DNA of 21,296 bases from JBEEOW01 sp041191405 (GCA_041191405.1 JBEEOW010000047.1:1-21296); one strand, 5' to 3'. Positions 1-6,157 are shown, counted from the stretch's first letter. Translations and numbers: made by a program. Notes: generated by a model from the letters alone, not told the origin.

Positions 1-84
1 TATTTCTGAAACAACTTGAAGTTTAAAAGAATGACTATAATCTCGTTGACTTCGTCTTTTTAATTGAGTAACAATATTTTCCAT
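1..84 (-). CDS. IS3-family transposase OrfA, N-terminal fragment
   Basis: The ATG at 84 opens a frame that stays open for 28 codons to the window edge. The peptide begins MENIVTQLKRRSQRDYSHSF and continues KLQVVSEI. This matches the start of Bacteroidota IS3-type OrfA proteins, in which a basic stretch and a YS-x-x-FK-x-x-VV motif begin a helix-turn-helix that binds the IS ends. The start lies about 40 bases inside the IS end, as expected. The family call rests on this short N-terminus and on the shared end sequence. Whether the complete element is intact cannot be seen. Confidence 0.65.
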   Translation of the reverse strand, partial: MENIVTQLKRRSQRDYSHSFKLQVVSEI

Positions 85-126
85 AGTATAAGTTATCTAT
101 GTGACAACCTAATTCAGGACGGGACA
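1..126 (-). mobile_element. IS3-like insertion sequence, 5' end only
   Basis: The terminal segment of an insertion sequence runs off the left edge. On the minus strand its end starts TGTC at 126 and continues with GTCCTGAA and TAGGTT; the orfA start codon follows about 40 bases in. The same pattern (TGTC, two bases, GTCCTGAA, one base, TAGGTT, two bases, CACA, ATGGAA) occurs at 21172-21216 in the opposite orientation, which is how I set the boundary. The two copies differ at several positions, so they are relatives rather than identical copies. The other end and any target duplication lie outside the window. Confidence 0.7.
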
Positions 127-132
127 TTTTAA

Positions 133-168
133 ACAAAAAAGGGTTTGCAATTGCAAACCCTTTTTTGT
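133..168. terminator. Perfect 36-bp palindrome, bidirectional terminator
   Basis: The core GGGTTTGCAA/TTGCAAACCC (141-160) is flanked by A6 on the left and T6 on the right, so each strand reads as a hairpin with a T tract. It lies seven bases inside the left IS boundary and could insulate lipB from IS transcription. Confidence 0.75.
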
Positions 169-199
169 TAGTTATTAGTTTAGTGTCAGTAGTTAGTGC
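165..199. repeat. Degenerate 7-bp tandem tract (5 units)
   Basis: The stretch reads as five consecutive heptads: TTGTTAG, TTATTAG, TTTAGTG, TCAGTAG, TTAGTGC. It abuts the terminator palindrome and lies about 150 bases upstream of lipB. It is the most degenerate of three 35-bp heptad tracts in the window. It has no coding potential and no known function. Confidence 0.45.
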
Positions 200-266
200 A
201 AATTGAAAGTTTTATTTATTTAGTTTCGATATAATCATATTATTATTTTAGTTGGAGTTATATTTT

Positions 267-295
267 TAAAGTCTTTTTCTACATTTAAGACTTTA
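267..295. promoter_or_regulatory. 9-bp inverted repeat upstream of lipB
   Basis: TAAAGTCTT (267-275) and AAGACTTTA (287-295) form a perfect inverted repeat with an 11-base spacer. It lies upstream of the proposed -7 element at 317-324, so it would be DNA (an operator or activator site) rather than leader RNA if that promoter is right. It is AT-rich, so chance is possible. Confidence 0.3.
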
Positions 296-316
296 GAAAA
301 ATCTATAATTTTTCAA

Positions 317-324
317 TACATTTG
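317..324 (+). promoter_or_regulatory. Candidate Bacteroidota -7 element for lipB
   Basis: TACATTTG matches the Bacteroidota TAnnTTTG consensus. It lies 22 bases upstream of the lipB ATG at 347, giving a short leader. No clear TTG -33 box is visible at the usual distance. Confidence 0.4.
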
Positions 325-346
325 TATTGTTTATAATTGGTGCGTG

Positions 347-1060
347 ATGAATAGTAAAATAAATAAAAAGGTATCGTTAATTAATTGGGGTTTAGTAGAT
401 TATCAGCAAGCTTGGGACAAACAAGCAGAGTATTTCAATGCGATAGTTGAACAAAAAATAATTAATAGAGATAAACCCGAAAACGAAATTACAATTACAC
501 CAAATTATTTATTTCTTTGTGAGCATCCACACGTGTACACGCTTGGTAAAAGCGGTAAAAGAGAACATTTGCTTGCTAATGACCAACAATTAAGTGAAGC
601 CAAAGCACAATACCTTGAAACTAACCGTGGTGGGGATATCACTTATCATGGGCCAGGGCAGCTGGTTTGTTATCCTGTGCTCGATTTAGATAATTTTTTT
701 ACAGACATTCATAAATATATGCGTTTTTTGGAAGAGGCTGTAATTTTAACCTTAGCCCATTATGGAATTGATGGTGGACGAATTGCTGGCTTAACTGGCG
801 TTTGGATTGACCATGAAGCGCAACTGAATCCTAGAAAAATTTGTGCAATGGGCGTAAAAACCAGTCGTTGGGTAACAATGCACGGATTAGCAATTAATGT
901 AAATACTAATTTAGATTATTTTAAAAATATTATACCTTGCGGAATAGAAGATAAAGCTGTTACCTCAATGGAAAAAGAAATAGGCAAGCCTTTGGATATT
1001 ACCGAAGTTGGTACTGTTTTAAGTAAGCATTTGATTTCTTTGTTTGAAATGGAAGTTTAA
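347..1060 (+). CDS. lipB: Octanoyltransferase LipB
   Basis: LipB transfers the octanoyl group from acyl carrier protein to lipoyl domains of 2-oxoacid dehydrogenases and the glycine cleavage H protein, the first step of lipoate synthesis in the cytoplasm. Visible signatures are RGGDITYHGPGQ (residues 94-105), the catalytic lysine in RKICAMGVK (Lys164) and the acyl-accepting cysteine in IIPCGI (Cys198); both belong to the family's Cys/Lys pair. The length of 237 aa is normal. A GTG directly precedes the ATG and could be read as a start; I chose the ATG at 347. A 134-aa conserved gene follows after 41 bases and may be cotranscribed. LipA is not in the window. Confidence 0.95.
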   Translation: MNSKINKKVSLINWGLVDYQQAWDKQAEYFNAIVEQKIINRDKPENEITITPNYLFLCEHPHVYTLGKSGKREHLLANDQQLSEAKAQYLETNRGGDITYHGPGQLVCYPVLDLDNFFTDIHKYMRFLEEAVILTLAHYGIDGGRIAGLTGVWIDHEAQLNPRKICAMGVKTSRWVTMHGLAINVNTNLDYFKNIIPCGIEDKAVTSMEKEIGKPLDITEVGTVLSKHLISLFEMEV

Positions 1061-1101
1061 AATAATAAGCTTTCATCATAAATTTATTAATATTATCACG
1101 A

Positions 1102-1506
1102 ATGAAAAAAGACATTGTATTTCATACCCTCGACGAAGTAATAATTACAGTAGCTAAAGAATTAACTCAAGAATTAGAAATTGTTTGGAATGTATATTTT
1201 ATAAATAGAAGCCAAGAAACACTTGAAAATGTATTAGTTACAAGTGAAGGATATGGAGTAATTGATGGTGAAAACAGAAAAACATCTGTATTGCGTCATA
1301 ATTTGGGGACAATTAAAGCTGGAAAACATCAATTAATTGAAGCTATAACTGAACAGGTTTTTGTATTAAATAATGAATACTGGGCTAGTTTTTATATAGG
1401 AAACCAAATTTATGATAAGCGTTTTATTTTTAAGGAAAATACAATTGTTGAAGAAAACTTAGTTCGTATTCCTGAACTAGGAATGTTAGGTAAATTGGTT
1501 GATTAA
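1102..1506 (+). CDS. Conserved Bacteroidota hypothetical protein downstream of lipB
   Basis: This 134-aa soluble protein has no signal peptide or membrane segment. Its sequence is mostly alternating polar/hydrophobic and probably beta-rich, with WNVYFINRS near residues 29-37 and YDKRFIF near 104-110. I recognise it from memory as a small Bacteroidota family whose members are sometimes labelled phenylalanyl-tRNA synthetase alpha subunit. No class II synthetase motif is present, so that label should not be copied. It lies 41 bases after lipB on the same strand and shares its terminator at 1523-1562, which suggests one transcript. Function unknown; a link to lipoylation is inferred from position alone. 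Confidence 0.75.
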   Translation: MKKDIVFHTLDEVIITVAKELTQELEIVWNVYFINRSQETLENVLVTSEGYGVIDGENRKTSVLRHNLGTIKAGKHQLIEAITEQVFVLNNEYWASFYIGNQIYDKRFIFKENTIVEENLVRIPELGMLGKLVD

Positions 1507-1522
1507 TAGATTATTAATATAA

Positions 1523-1562
1523 AACAAAAATAGCCAAGTTTTTAAGCTTGGCTATTTTTGTT
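1523..1562. terminator. Strong hairpin terminator between convergent genes
   Basis: A 16-bp perfect stem (AACAAAAATAGCCAAG, 1523-1538, with its complement at 1547-1562) encloses an 8-base loop and ends in a T-rich arm. It follows the 134-aa gene by 16 bases and faces the convergent small minus-strand gene, so it probably works in both directions. Confidence 0.85.
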
Positions 1563-1578
1563 AATTTATATTTTAAAA

Positions 1579-1797
1579 TCAATTTACATGTTTATGATTA
1601 GTTGTTTTATCAAAACTTGCTTTGTTTACAATTGAATCTTTACTACTATCTCTAGCGCAAACAATTCCATTTTTGTTCATTGGTTTTGTTGCAAATGTAT
1701 GATTGTTAAATACATTTACATGGAAAGTTAAAATTCCTGAAAATGTAAAACAAACAGTACAAACTACTATTGAGGCAACATTAAATAAGGTTTTCAT
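1579..1797 (-). CDS. Small exported or membrane-anchored protein, unknown
   Basis: I do not recognise this gene. From the ATG at 1797 it encodes 72 aa: a basic start (MKT), a hydrophobic segment at about residues 4-24 that contains two cysteines (VVCTVCFTFSG), then a polar tail with one Cys (GIVCARDSS) and a His/Asn-rich end. This looks like a signal peptide or N-terminal anchor with a short extracytoplasmic tail. The frame stays open 20 codons further upstream, but that extension would run through an inverted repeat at 1803-1834 and has no good start. It lies 140 bases after the thioredoxin gene on the same strand. Its small size leaves doubt that it is real. Confidence 0.45.
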   Translation of the reverse strand: MKTLFNVASIVVCTVCFTFSGILTFHVNVFNNHTFATKPMNKNGIVCARDSSKDSIVNKASFDKTTNHKHVN

Positions 1798-1802
1798 TTT
1801 GT

Positions 1803-1834
1803 TAATTGCTATAGTTGATTTAGAATAGCAATTA
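1803..1834 (-). promoter_or_regulatory. 10-bp inverted repeat just upstream of the 72-aa gene
   Basis: TAATTGCTAT (1803-1812) and ATAGCAATTA (1825-1834) are perfect inverted copies with a 12-base spacer. The inner edge is only five bases from the proposed ATG at 1797. It could be an operator or a leader hairpin covering the ribosome entry site. Confidence 0.35.
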
Positions 1835-1937
1835 TAACTTATCAAAAAGAAGACCAAATTTTATTTTTACCCTTATTTTATTGAAATTTATTTCAAATAA
1901 TAAATTTAATGGATGAAATTGCTTGTATTCTAGATGT

Positions 1938-2237
1938 TTATGAAAACTGCTGAATAATTTGTTCTAGTTGCCTTGCTTGTACAACTCCTGATTGTCGCCA
2001 AAGAACTTTACCATTTTTAAATAGCATTAACGTTGGTACACTCTGAATTTTATAGGTTGAAGCCGCCTTTTGGTTTTTGTCGATATCTATTTTTAAAATA
2101 TTTGCTTTATCACCAACATTAGATTTAAGTGTTTCTAAAATTGGTTTCATTGTTTTGCACGGACCACACCATTCAGCATAAAAATCTACCAAAGTAGGTG
2201 TGTTTCTGTTAATTAATTCATGAAATGTATTTGCCAT
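1938..2237 (-). CDS. Thioredoxin
   Basis: A 99-aa single-domain cytoplasmic thioredoxin that reduces disulfides or persulfides. The redox motif WCGPC spans residues 23-27 (Cys24, Cys27), and the cis-proline lies in QSVPTL (Pro68). There is no signal peptide, and the length is slightly below a typical 105-110 aa. It is the last gene of a six-gene minus-strand operon, 12 bases after an OsmC-like gene. Position next to a rhodanese and OsmC suggests it recycles their cysteines rather than serving as the main cellular thioredoxin; this is inference. A separate housekeeping trxA probably exists elsewhere. Confidence 0.92.
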   Translation of the reverse strand: MANTFHELINRNTPTLVDFYAEWCGPCKTMKPILETLKSNVGDKANILKIDIDKNQKAASTYKIQSVPTLMLFKNGKVLWRQSGVVQARQLEQIIQQFS

Positions 2238-2249
2238 GTGTTTTGAAAT

Positions 2250-2678
2250 TTATAGTATTGTAGGGTTTAAACTTACTTTTACTTGAATCGAGTTTGAAAT
2301 TAAACAAGCTTTTTCAGTTTTTAGCAATATTCTCATTGCTTTTTCAGCATCTGATTCATTTTTGATTTTCAATTTTGGAAAAAGCTCAATTTCTGTAATC
2401 AAGTATTTGCCTTCAATTTGTTCAAGTTTACCTTTTGCCTCGCAAGAAAATGTTTCAAATTCAAGTTTTGAATTTTCAGCTATGGCTAAAAATGTTGTCA
2501 TGTAACAGCTACTAACAGAGGCGGTTAATAAATGCTCTGGCGACCAAACTCCTTCAATACCTTTTGTAAATGGAGGTGGAGTTGCAACTTTTATTTCGTC
2601 GTTTAATTCGGGCGAGCTTAGATTTCCTTCTCGTTCTGAAGTCCAACTTAAATTTACGTTATAATAATGCGGTTCCAT
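2250..2678 (-). CDS. OsmC-family thiol peroxidase-like protein
   Basis: OsmC/Ohr proteins reduce organic hydroperoxides with a pair of cysteines; some relatives act on persulfides. This 142-aa protein has both expected cysteines: Cys58 in SVSSCYMTTF on the long central helix and Cys125 in EKACLISNS. The WSPEHLLTASVSSC segment (residues 45-58) is typical of the OsmC rather than the Ohr branch. No export signal. It starts two bases after the YgaP-like gene ends and is followed by thioredoxin after 12 bases, which suggests thioredoxin as its reductant. The physiological substrate cannot be told from sequence. Confidence 0.85.
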   Translation of the reverse strand: MEPHYYNVNLSWTSEREGNLSSPELNDEIKVATPPPFTKGIEGVWSPEHLLTASVSSCYMTTFLAIAENSKLEFETFSCEAKGKLEQIEGKYLITEIELFPKLKIKNESDAEKAMRILLKTEKACLISNSIQVKVSLNPTIL

Positions 2679-2680
2679 GT

Positions 2681-2923
2681 TTATTTTCCTTTAATTTCTT
2701 CAAACTCTATATCTTCAACTTGGTTGTTTGATTTGGATTTTGATGGAATTTCACAACCTCCAACTCCACAACAACCAGCATTTGCTATTGCTTGATACAA
2801 TAAAAATGCACCTAACATTCCCGAAAGTGCATCTTTATTTACAATTCCTTGATATGAAATAAAGATACCCAAGCCTAATCTTATCCAACGTATTAAAGTC
2901 CAGTTTGTTAGTAAAGTTTCCAT
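2681..2923 (-). CDS. Small YgaP-like (DUF2892-type) membrane protein with Cys motif
   Basis: An 80-aa protein with two short hydrophobic segments (about residues 9-26 and 32-50), separated by a polar turn with an Asp (NKDALSG). It then carries the motif CCGVGGC (Cys51, Cys52, Cys57) and a charged, Lys/Glu-rich cytoplasm-like tail. In E. coli YgaP a rhodanese domain is fused to a similar two-helix membrane domain; here the rhodanese is the separate gene just upstream, 12 bases away. The pair therefore looks like a split YgaP. The cysteine cluster at the membrane surface could accept sulfur from the rhodanese (inferred). Confidence 0.75.
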   Translation of the reverse strand: METLLTNWTLIRWIRLGLGIFISYQGIVNKDALSGMLGAFLLYQAIANAGCCGVGGCEIPSKSKSNNQVEDIEFEEIKGK

Positions 2924-2935
2924 TGTTTTAGTAAA

Positions 2936-3208
2936 TTAAGCTATTGCATTTACCTCATACCACGAACCGCCATTGTAACATTCTATTCCTTGTTGAGATA
3001 AATAATGGTGTGCTTGTCCGCTTCTATTTCCAGATGCACAACAAAGAATCACTGGCGAATTTAAAGCTTTAATATCCTCTATTCTTTGAGGGATTTCTTG
3101 TAAAGGAATATTAATTGAACCTTGAACATTTCCACTCATAAATTCACCTTGCGAACGAACATCAATTACTTTGGCGTTTTGTTCTTTAATTAATTTTTCG
3201 ATATTCAT
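2936..3208 (-). CDS. Single-domain rhodanese sulfurtransferase
   Basis: A 90-aa cytoplasmic rhodanese domain that carries sulfane sulfur as a cysteine persulfide. Visible features are VIDVRSQGEF (residues 14-23), GSINIPL (30-36) and the active-site loop CASGNR (Cys57 to Arg62), preceded by another cysteine (Cys56). The six-residue loop fits sulfur rather than phosphate/arsenate chemistry. It lies 13 bases after the HMA gene and 12 before the YgaP-like membrane protein. PspE and GlpE are similar short rhodaneses; I give no symbol because the context differs. Confidence 0.9.
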   Translation of the reverse strand: MNIEKLIKEQNAKVIDVRSQGEFMSGNVQGSINIPLQEIPQRIEDIKALNSPVILCCASGNRSGQAHHYLSQQGIECYNGGSWYEVNAIA

Positions 3209-3221
3209 TTTCGGAGTGTTT

Positions 3222-3497
3222 TTAAAGGTTATTTATTCTACCAACCATGCAACTTGCATAACTTTTTATTTGAAGTAACAAGCCATTTTCGGCAGTTGCT
3301 TCAGGGTAGCCTAGCGAGTGCAACTTGTCGATAATGATATTTCTATCAAGATCATCATTGTAGTTAACATTTACTGCGTCATTTTCAATGTCAACACTTA
3401 CTTCGTTTACTCCATTGAGTTTAAGTAAATCATTTTTGATAGTTGTGGCACAACCTCCACATTTCAAATTGGCGATAATAATTTTTTCGGTTTTCAT
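3222..3497 (-). CDS. Heavy-metal-associated (HMA) domain protein
   Basis: A 91-aa protein whose first about 70 residues form the ferredoxin-like HMA fold, with the metal or thiol motif CGGC (Cys13, Cys16) in the usual first loop. Family members carry Cu(I) or other soft metals, to P-type ATPases for example. A C-terminal tail adds a single Cys (YASCMVG, Cys83). The start codon overlaps the stop of the DUF6132 gene by four bases (ATGA), which indicates translational coupling. No copper ATPase or CopY-type regulator is nearby. The motif is CGGC rather than the CxxC of classic copper chaperones with small polar residues, so the ligand is uncertain. Confidence 0.85.
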   Translation of the reverse strand: MKTEKIIIANLKCGGCATTIKNDLLKLNGVNEVSVDIENDAVNVNYNDDLDRNIIIDKLHSLGYPEATAENGLLLQIKSYASCMVGRINNL

Positions 3498-3688
3498 TTT
3501 TTGTCTGATTTAAAGCTGTTTGCAACAAAGTATCCCATTAATGCTCCGTAAAGTGTACTATTTATTGGGCTAGAAGTGATGGCACAAGTACCATTTTGGC
3601 AACCTACAAAAGCATAATATAAATAGCCTGCAATTGCCCCAAGTGTTATACCAATAAATGATAGTTTATATTTATATACGAAATTCAT
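3494..3688 (-). CDS. DUF6132-type small membrane protein, first gene of Cys-rich operon
   Basis: A 64-aa protein from the ATG at 3688; a TTG two codons upstream is less likely. It has two hydrophobic segments (about residues 9-27 and 44-57) joined by the loop GCQNGTCAITSSPINSTLYG, with Cys30 and Cys35. I recognise this pattern as the Bacteroidota family DUF6132, whose role is unknown; members often sit with rhodanese and thioredoxin genes. It heads the operon, with a TAnnTTTG-type promoter 31 bases upstream, and its TGA stop overlaps the next start. The paired cysteines in a membrane loop suggest a redox or sulfur-accepting site (inferred). Confidence 0.8.
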   Translation of the reverse strand: MNFVYKYKLSFIGITLGAIAGYLYYAFVGCQNGTCAITSSPINSTLYGALMGYFVANSFKSDKK

Positions 3689-3699
3689 TATCAAATGCT

Positions 3700-3769
3700 T
3701 TACATTGAATTTACATTACAAAATTAGCTTTAAAAATAGAAGTATATCAGCAACATTTGTTACATTGAA
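3700..3769 (-). promoter_or_regulatory. Duplicated TTACATTGAA boxes flanking the operon promoter
   Basis: TTACATTGAA occurs at 3700-3709 and again at 3760-3769, 60 bases apart, with a partial copy TTACATTA at 3711-3718. In operon direction one box (TTCAATGTAA) lies upstream of the -7 element and the other just after the expected transcription start. This arrangement fits a regulator with two operators. AT-rich context leaves room for chance. Confidence 0.4.
3719..3726 (-). promoter_or_regulatory. Candidate -7 element of the Cys-rich operon
   Basis: On the minus strand the bases read TAATTTTG, a match to TAnnTTTG, 30 bases upstream of the ATG at 3688. The nearest TTG is 24 bases further upstream, slightly longer than usual, so the -33 box is uncertain. 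Confidence 0.45.
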
Positions 3770-3791
3770 AAATGATATATGTTATAAATAC

Positions 3792-3827
3792 AAAAAAAGC
3801 CCAATGAAAGAAATTTCATTGAGCTTT
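3792..3827 (-). terminator. Terminator of the two-TM protein gene
   Basis: A 14-bp stem (3796-3809 with 3814-3827), perfect on the minus strand if one G-U pair is allowed, with a TTTC loop and followed by a run of T. It lies 23 bases after the stop of the gene at 3850-4482. Confidence 0.8.
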
Positions 3828-3849
3828 ATTATTTGGATTGTAAACAAAT

Positions 3850-4482
3850 TTATGCAGAAGGTTGAGCAAATGATTTTATTAAAAGAAAAAATACAACAAT
3901 TGCTCCTAAAAAACATCCAATAGCATACCAAAGTTGATTAGAACTTGGAATTTCATACCCTTTAGTTAATTTAAATGCATTTTCGCTTACATTAACCCCT
4001 GATTCAACAAAAATATTTCTTTCCTCGCTAGTAATTTTGGAGTTAGTATTTTTTACTTTATAAGTTTCAGCTTTTAGAAAATCATTTAAATTAAAGTTGG
4101 TAGTATCTGTGCTTTTTGGTTGTTCAACAAAAACAAAAGCTTTTTCTTTGCTTTCAAGAGTAAGAGCTGAATCATTTGGACTAGGTACATAAACAGGAAA
4201 AAGTTCAGTTGTAGACATTTTGGTTTTGCTTCTACCAACTTCAAGAGTTGATTCAACTGTATTTTGATTTTTTCTAATTACATTAGATAGAATAAAAAAC
4301 TTTGGAAGATCTTTAGGGTCTTTGTTTTGAATTTGTTCTAAAGTGAACGTTTTTGGGTTTTTAGCTTCATTACTCGCCAAATAATCAGTTAAAAAGTCAT
4401 ATCCAAAAAAAGATAAGACGGAGATTGCTGCTACATAATAGAGTATTGATTTGATTCTTGAAAAAGAGGATAATGCATTCAT
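3850..4482 (-). CDS. Two-TM protein with large central domain, unknown
   Basis: I do not recognise this protein. From the ATG at 4482 it has 210 aa: a membrane segment at about residues 13-31 (ILYYVAAISVLSFFGYDFL), a roughly 150-residue polar domain, a second segment at about 184-204 (LWYAIGCFLGAIVVFFLLIK) and a very short tail. The middle domain is Lys/Thr/Ser-rich with no cysteine and probably lies on one side of the membrane, likely periplasmic. An upstream TTG would add 14 residues; the minus-strand TTATTTTG motif near 4523 supports the ATG because it would lie inside that extension. It is monocistronic: terminator at 3792-3827 below, divergent lysC above. Confidence 0.7.
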   Translation of the reverse strand: MNALSSFSRIKSILYYVAAISVLSFFGYDFLTDYLASNEAKNPKTFTLEQIQNKDPKDLPKFFILSNVIRKNQNTVESTLEVGRSKTKMSTTELFPVYVPSPNDSALTLESKEKAFVFVEQPKSTDTTNFNLNDFLKAETYKVKNTNSKITSEERNIFVESGVNVSENAFKLTKGYEIPSSNQLWYAIGCFLGAIVVFFLLIKSFAQPSA

Positions 4483-4667
4483 GTTGAATTGTGTTAAAGG
4501 GTTTAGATTGAATATATTTTGCAAAATAATTAATATATTTCATTGTTGGTGTAAGTTTTTAAAATATTTAAATGTTTTTCAAAAAATATATTTAATAGCA
4601 ATCCGATTAAATAAAACTGAATAATTCTAAATTCCTGCATAAAACAATGTCATTAAAATATTTTTTT

Positions 4668-4675
4668 TAACTTTG
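4668..4675 (+). promoter_or_regulatory. Candidate -7 element for lysC
   Basis: TAACTTTG fits TAnnTTTG and lies about 95 bases upstream of the lysC ATG. The leader would hold a small inverted repeat (AAAATCAA 4692-4699, TTGATTTT 4711-4718). I see no leader peptide and no room for a lysine riboswitch. Confidence 0.4.
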
Positions 4676-4769
4676 TTGTTCATCACTCAATAAAATCAAT
4701 TAATTACGATTTGATTTTGCTTTTACAACTATTTGAAAGAGTATCATTCATTAAGATTATAACTTTATA

Positions 4770-6092
4770 ATGAGAGTATTAAAATTTGGAGGAACATCAG
4801 TAGGCAAGCCAGAGCGCATGCACTCAATCACTGAAATTATTAATGACAATCACCGTAAAATTGTTGTTTTATCTGCAGTAAGTGGAACTACAAATGCGTT
4901 AGTTTCAATAGGTGATAATTTAGTGGCTGGAAATAAAGCTGCTGCTGTTGCAGTTATTGATAAACTTTGGGGGGAATATCAGGCATTCGTAGCTGAGTTA
5001 TATTCAACAGAAGCTGGCAAGGCAAACGGTACTGCCGTTATTGAAAAAGAATTTGCTTTAATTAGATCAGTAGCAAATCAACCTACTGCTGGTGGCGTAG
5101 AACAAAGATTATTATTAGCTCAAGGTGAAATTATTTCAACTCAGCTTTTCCATCATTATTGTACTGAAATAGGTAGAAAATCAGTGCTTTTGCCAGCGCT
5201 TGATTTTGTATTGATTGATGAAGACAATGAGCCTGTACTTTCATTTATCGAAGAAAAATTAACTGCTCTTTTGGCTCAGTACCCTGATGTAAACTTGTTT
5301 ATTACTCAAGGTTATGTAAGCCGTAATCCAAAAGGTGAGGTTGATAACTTAAAACGTGGAGGTTCAGATTATACTGCAACTTTATTAGGAGCAGCTATCC
5401 ATGCTGAAGAAATTCAAATTTGGACAGATATTGACGGTATGCACAATAATGACCCTCGTATTGTAAAACGTACTTTCCCTGTTCGTGAGGTGTCATTTGA
5501 CGAGGCTGCTGAATTAGCGTACTTTGGAGCAAAAATTTTACACCCAACCTGCATTCGTCCAGCTCAAGAAAGAGGTGTTCCTGTAAAATTATTGAATACA
5601 ATGGAGCCTTCTGCTGAAGGAACTGTAATCACAAACAACAACTCTGATAGAACAGTAACTGCAATTGCTGCTAAAGATGGCATTACAGTTATCAAAATAA
5701 AATCAACAAGAATGTTGTTGGCTTATGGTTTCTTGAGAAAAGTATTTGAGGTATTTGAGAAATTCAAAACACCAATTGATGTTATTACTACTTCGGAGGT
5801 AGCTCTTTCAATTACTATCGATGAAACGCATAACTTAGAAGCAATCAAAGCTGAATTATCGGAATATTGTACAATTGAAATTGAAGATAATCAAAGTATT
5901 GTGTGTATAGTTGGTAACTTTACAGCTGAAAAACCAGGATTGGTATTAAGTGTATTAAATTGTATTAAAGATATTCCTTTCCGTATGATTTCAAGCGGTG
6001 GAAGTCGCCATAATACAACTATCGTATTAAAATCAGAATACAAAAACCAAGCATTAAACTTACTAAACGAAGGTTTGTTTGATTGGAAATAG
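4770..6092 (+). CDS. lysC: Aspartate kinase (aspartokinase)
   Basis: Phosphorylates aspartate, the first step to lysine/diaminopimelate, threonine and methionine. The kinase domain (about 1-285) shows KFGGTSVGKPERM (residues 5-17), VVLSAVSGTTN (32-42), GGVEQRLLLAQGE (108-120) and the nucleotide/aspartate region NLKRGGSDYTATL (193-205) with WTDIDG. Two ACT domains follow (about 303-370 and 375-438), the usual seat of lysine or threonine feedback. The protein is 440 aa and monofunctional: no homoserine dehydrogenase is fused. The ATG at 4770 gives the exact family N-terminus. It stands alone with its own terminator, so no operon context identifies the effector. I use the symbol lysC for a lone aspartokinase; the isoform is not certain. 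Confidence 0.92.
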   Translation: MRVLKFGGTSVGKPERMHSITEIINDNHRKIVVLSAVSGTTNALVSIGDNLVAGNKAAAVAVIDKLWGEYQAFVAELYSTEAGKANGTAVIEKEFALIRSVANQPTAGGVEQRLLLAQGEIISTQLFHHYCTEIGRKSVLLPALDFVLIDEDNEPVLSFIEEKLTALLAQYPDVNLFITQGYVSRNPKGEVDNLKRGGSDYTATLLGAAIHAEEIQIWTDIDGMHNNDPRIVKRTFPVREVSFDEAAELAYFGAKILHPTCIRPAQERGVPVKLLNTMEPSAEGTVITNNNSDRTVTAIAAKDGITVIKIKSTRMLLAYGFLRKVFEVFEKFKTPIDVITTSEVALSITIDETHNLEAIKAELSEYCTIEIEDNQSIVCIVGNFTAEKPGLVLSVLNCIKDIPFRMISSGGSRHNTTIVLKSEYKNQALNLLNEGLFDWK

Positions 6093-6114
6093 TATTTTAG
6101 TTTAAAAACTAGAT

Positions 6115-6157
6115 AAAAAAGGTAAAACCGAGCAATCGATTTTACCTTTTTTGTTTT
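6115..6157 (+). terminator. Terminator of lysC
   Basis: A 13-bp stem (AAAAAAGGTAAAA, 6115-6127, with TTTTACCTTTTTT, 6140-6152), a 12-base loop and a T-rich tail, starting 23 bases after the lysC stop. Confidence 0.85.

Noticed and set aside
1938..3688. Copper-resistance operon
   Set aside because: An HMA domain is present, but no P-type ATPase, copper oxidase or CopY/CueR-type regulator accompanies it; rhodanese, OsmC and thioredoxin fit sulfur or redox chemistry better.
3705..3923. Plus-strand 72-codon open frame
   Set aside because: It lies antisense across the operon promoter, a terminator hairpin and the end of the two-TM gene, with low-complexity AT-driven composition.
4676..4769. Lysine riboswitch or leader-peptide attenuator before lysC
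   Set aside because: The leader is about 90 bases, too short for the lysine riboswitch; its only structure is an 8-bp AT-rich inverted repeat, and there is no leader peptide rich in Lys or Thr codons.
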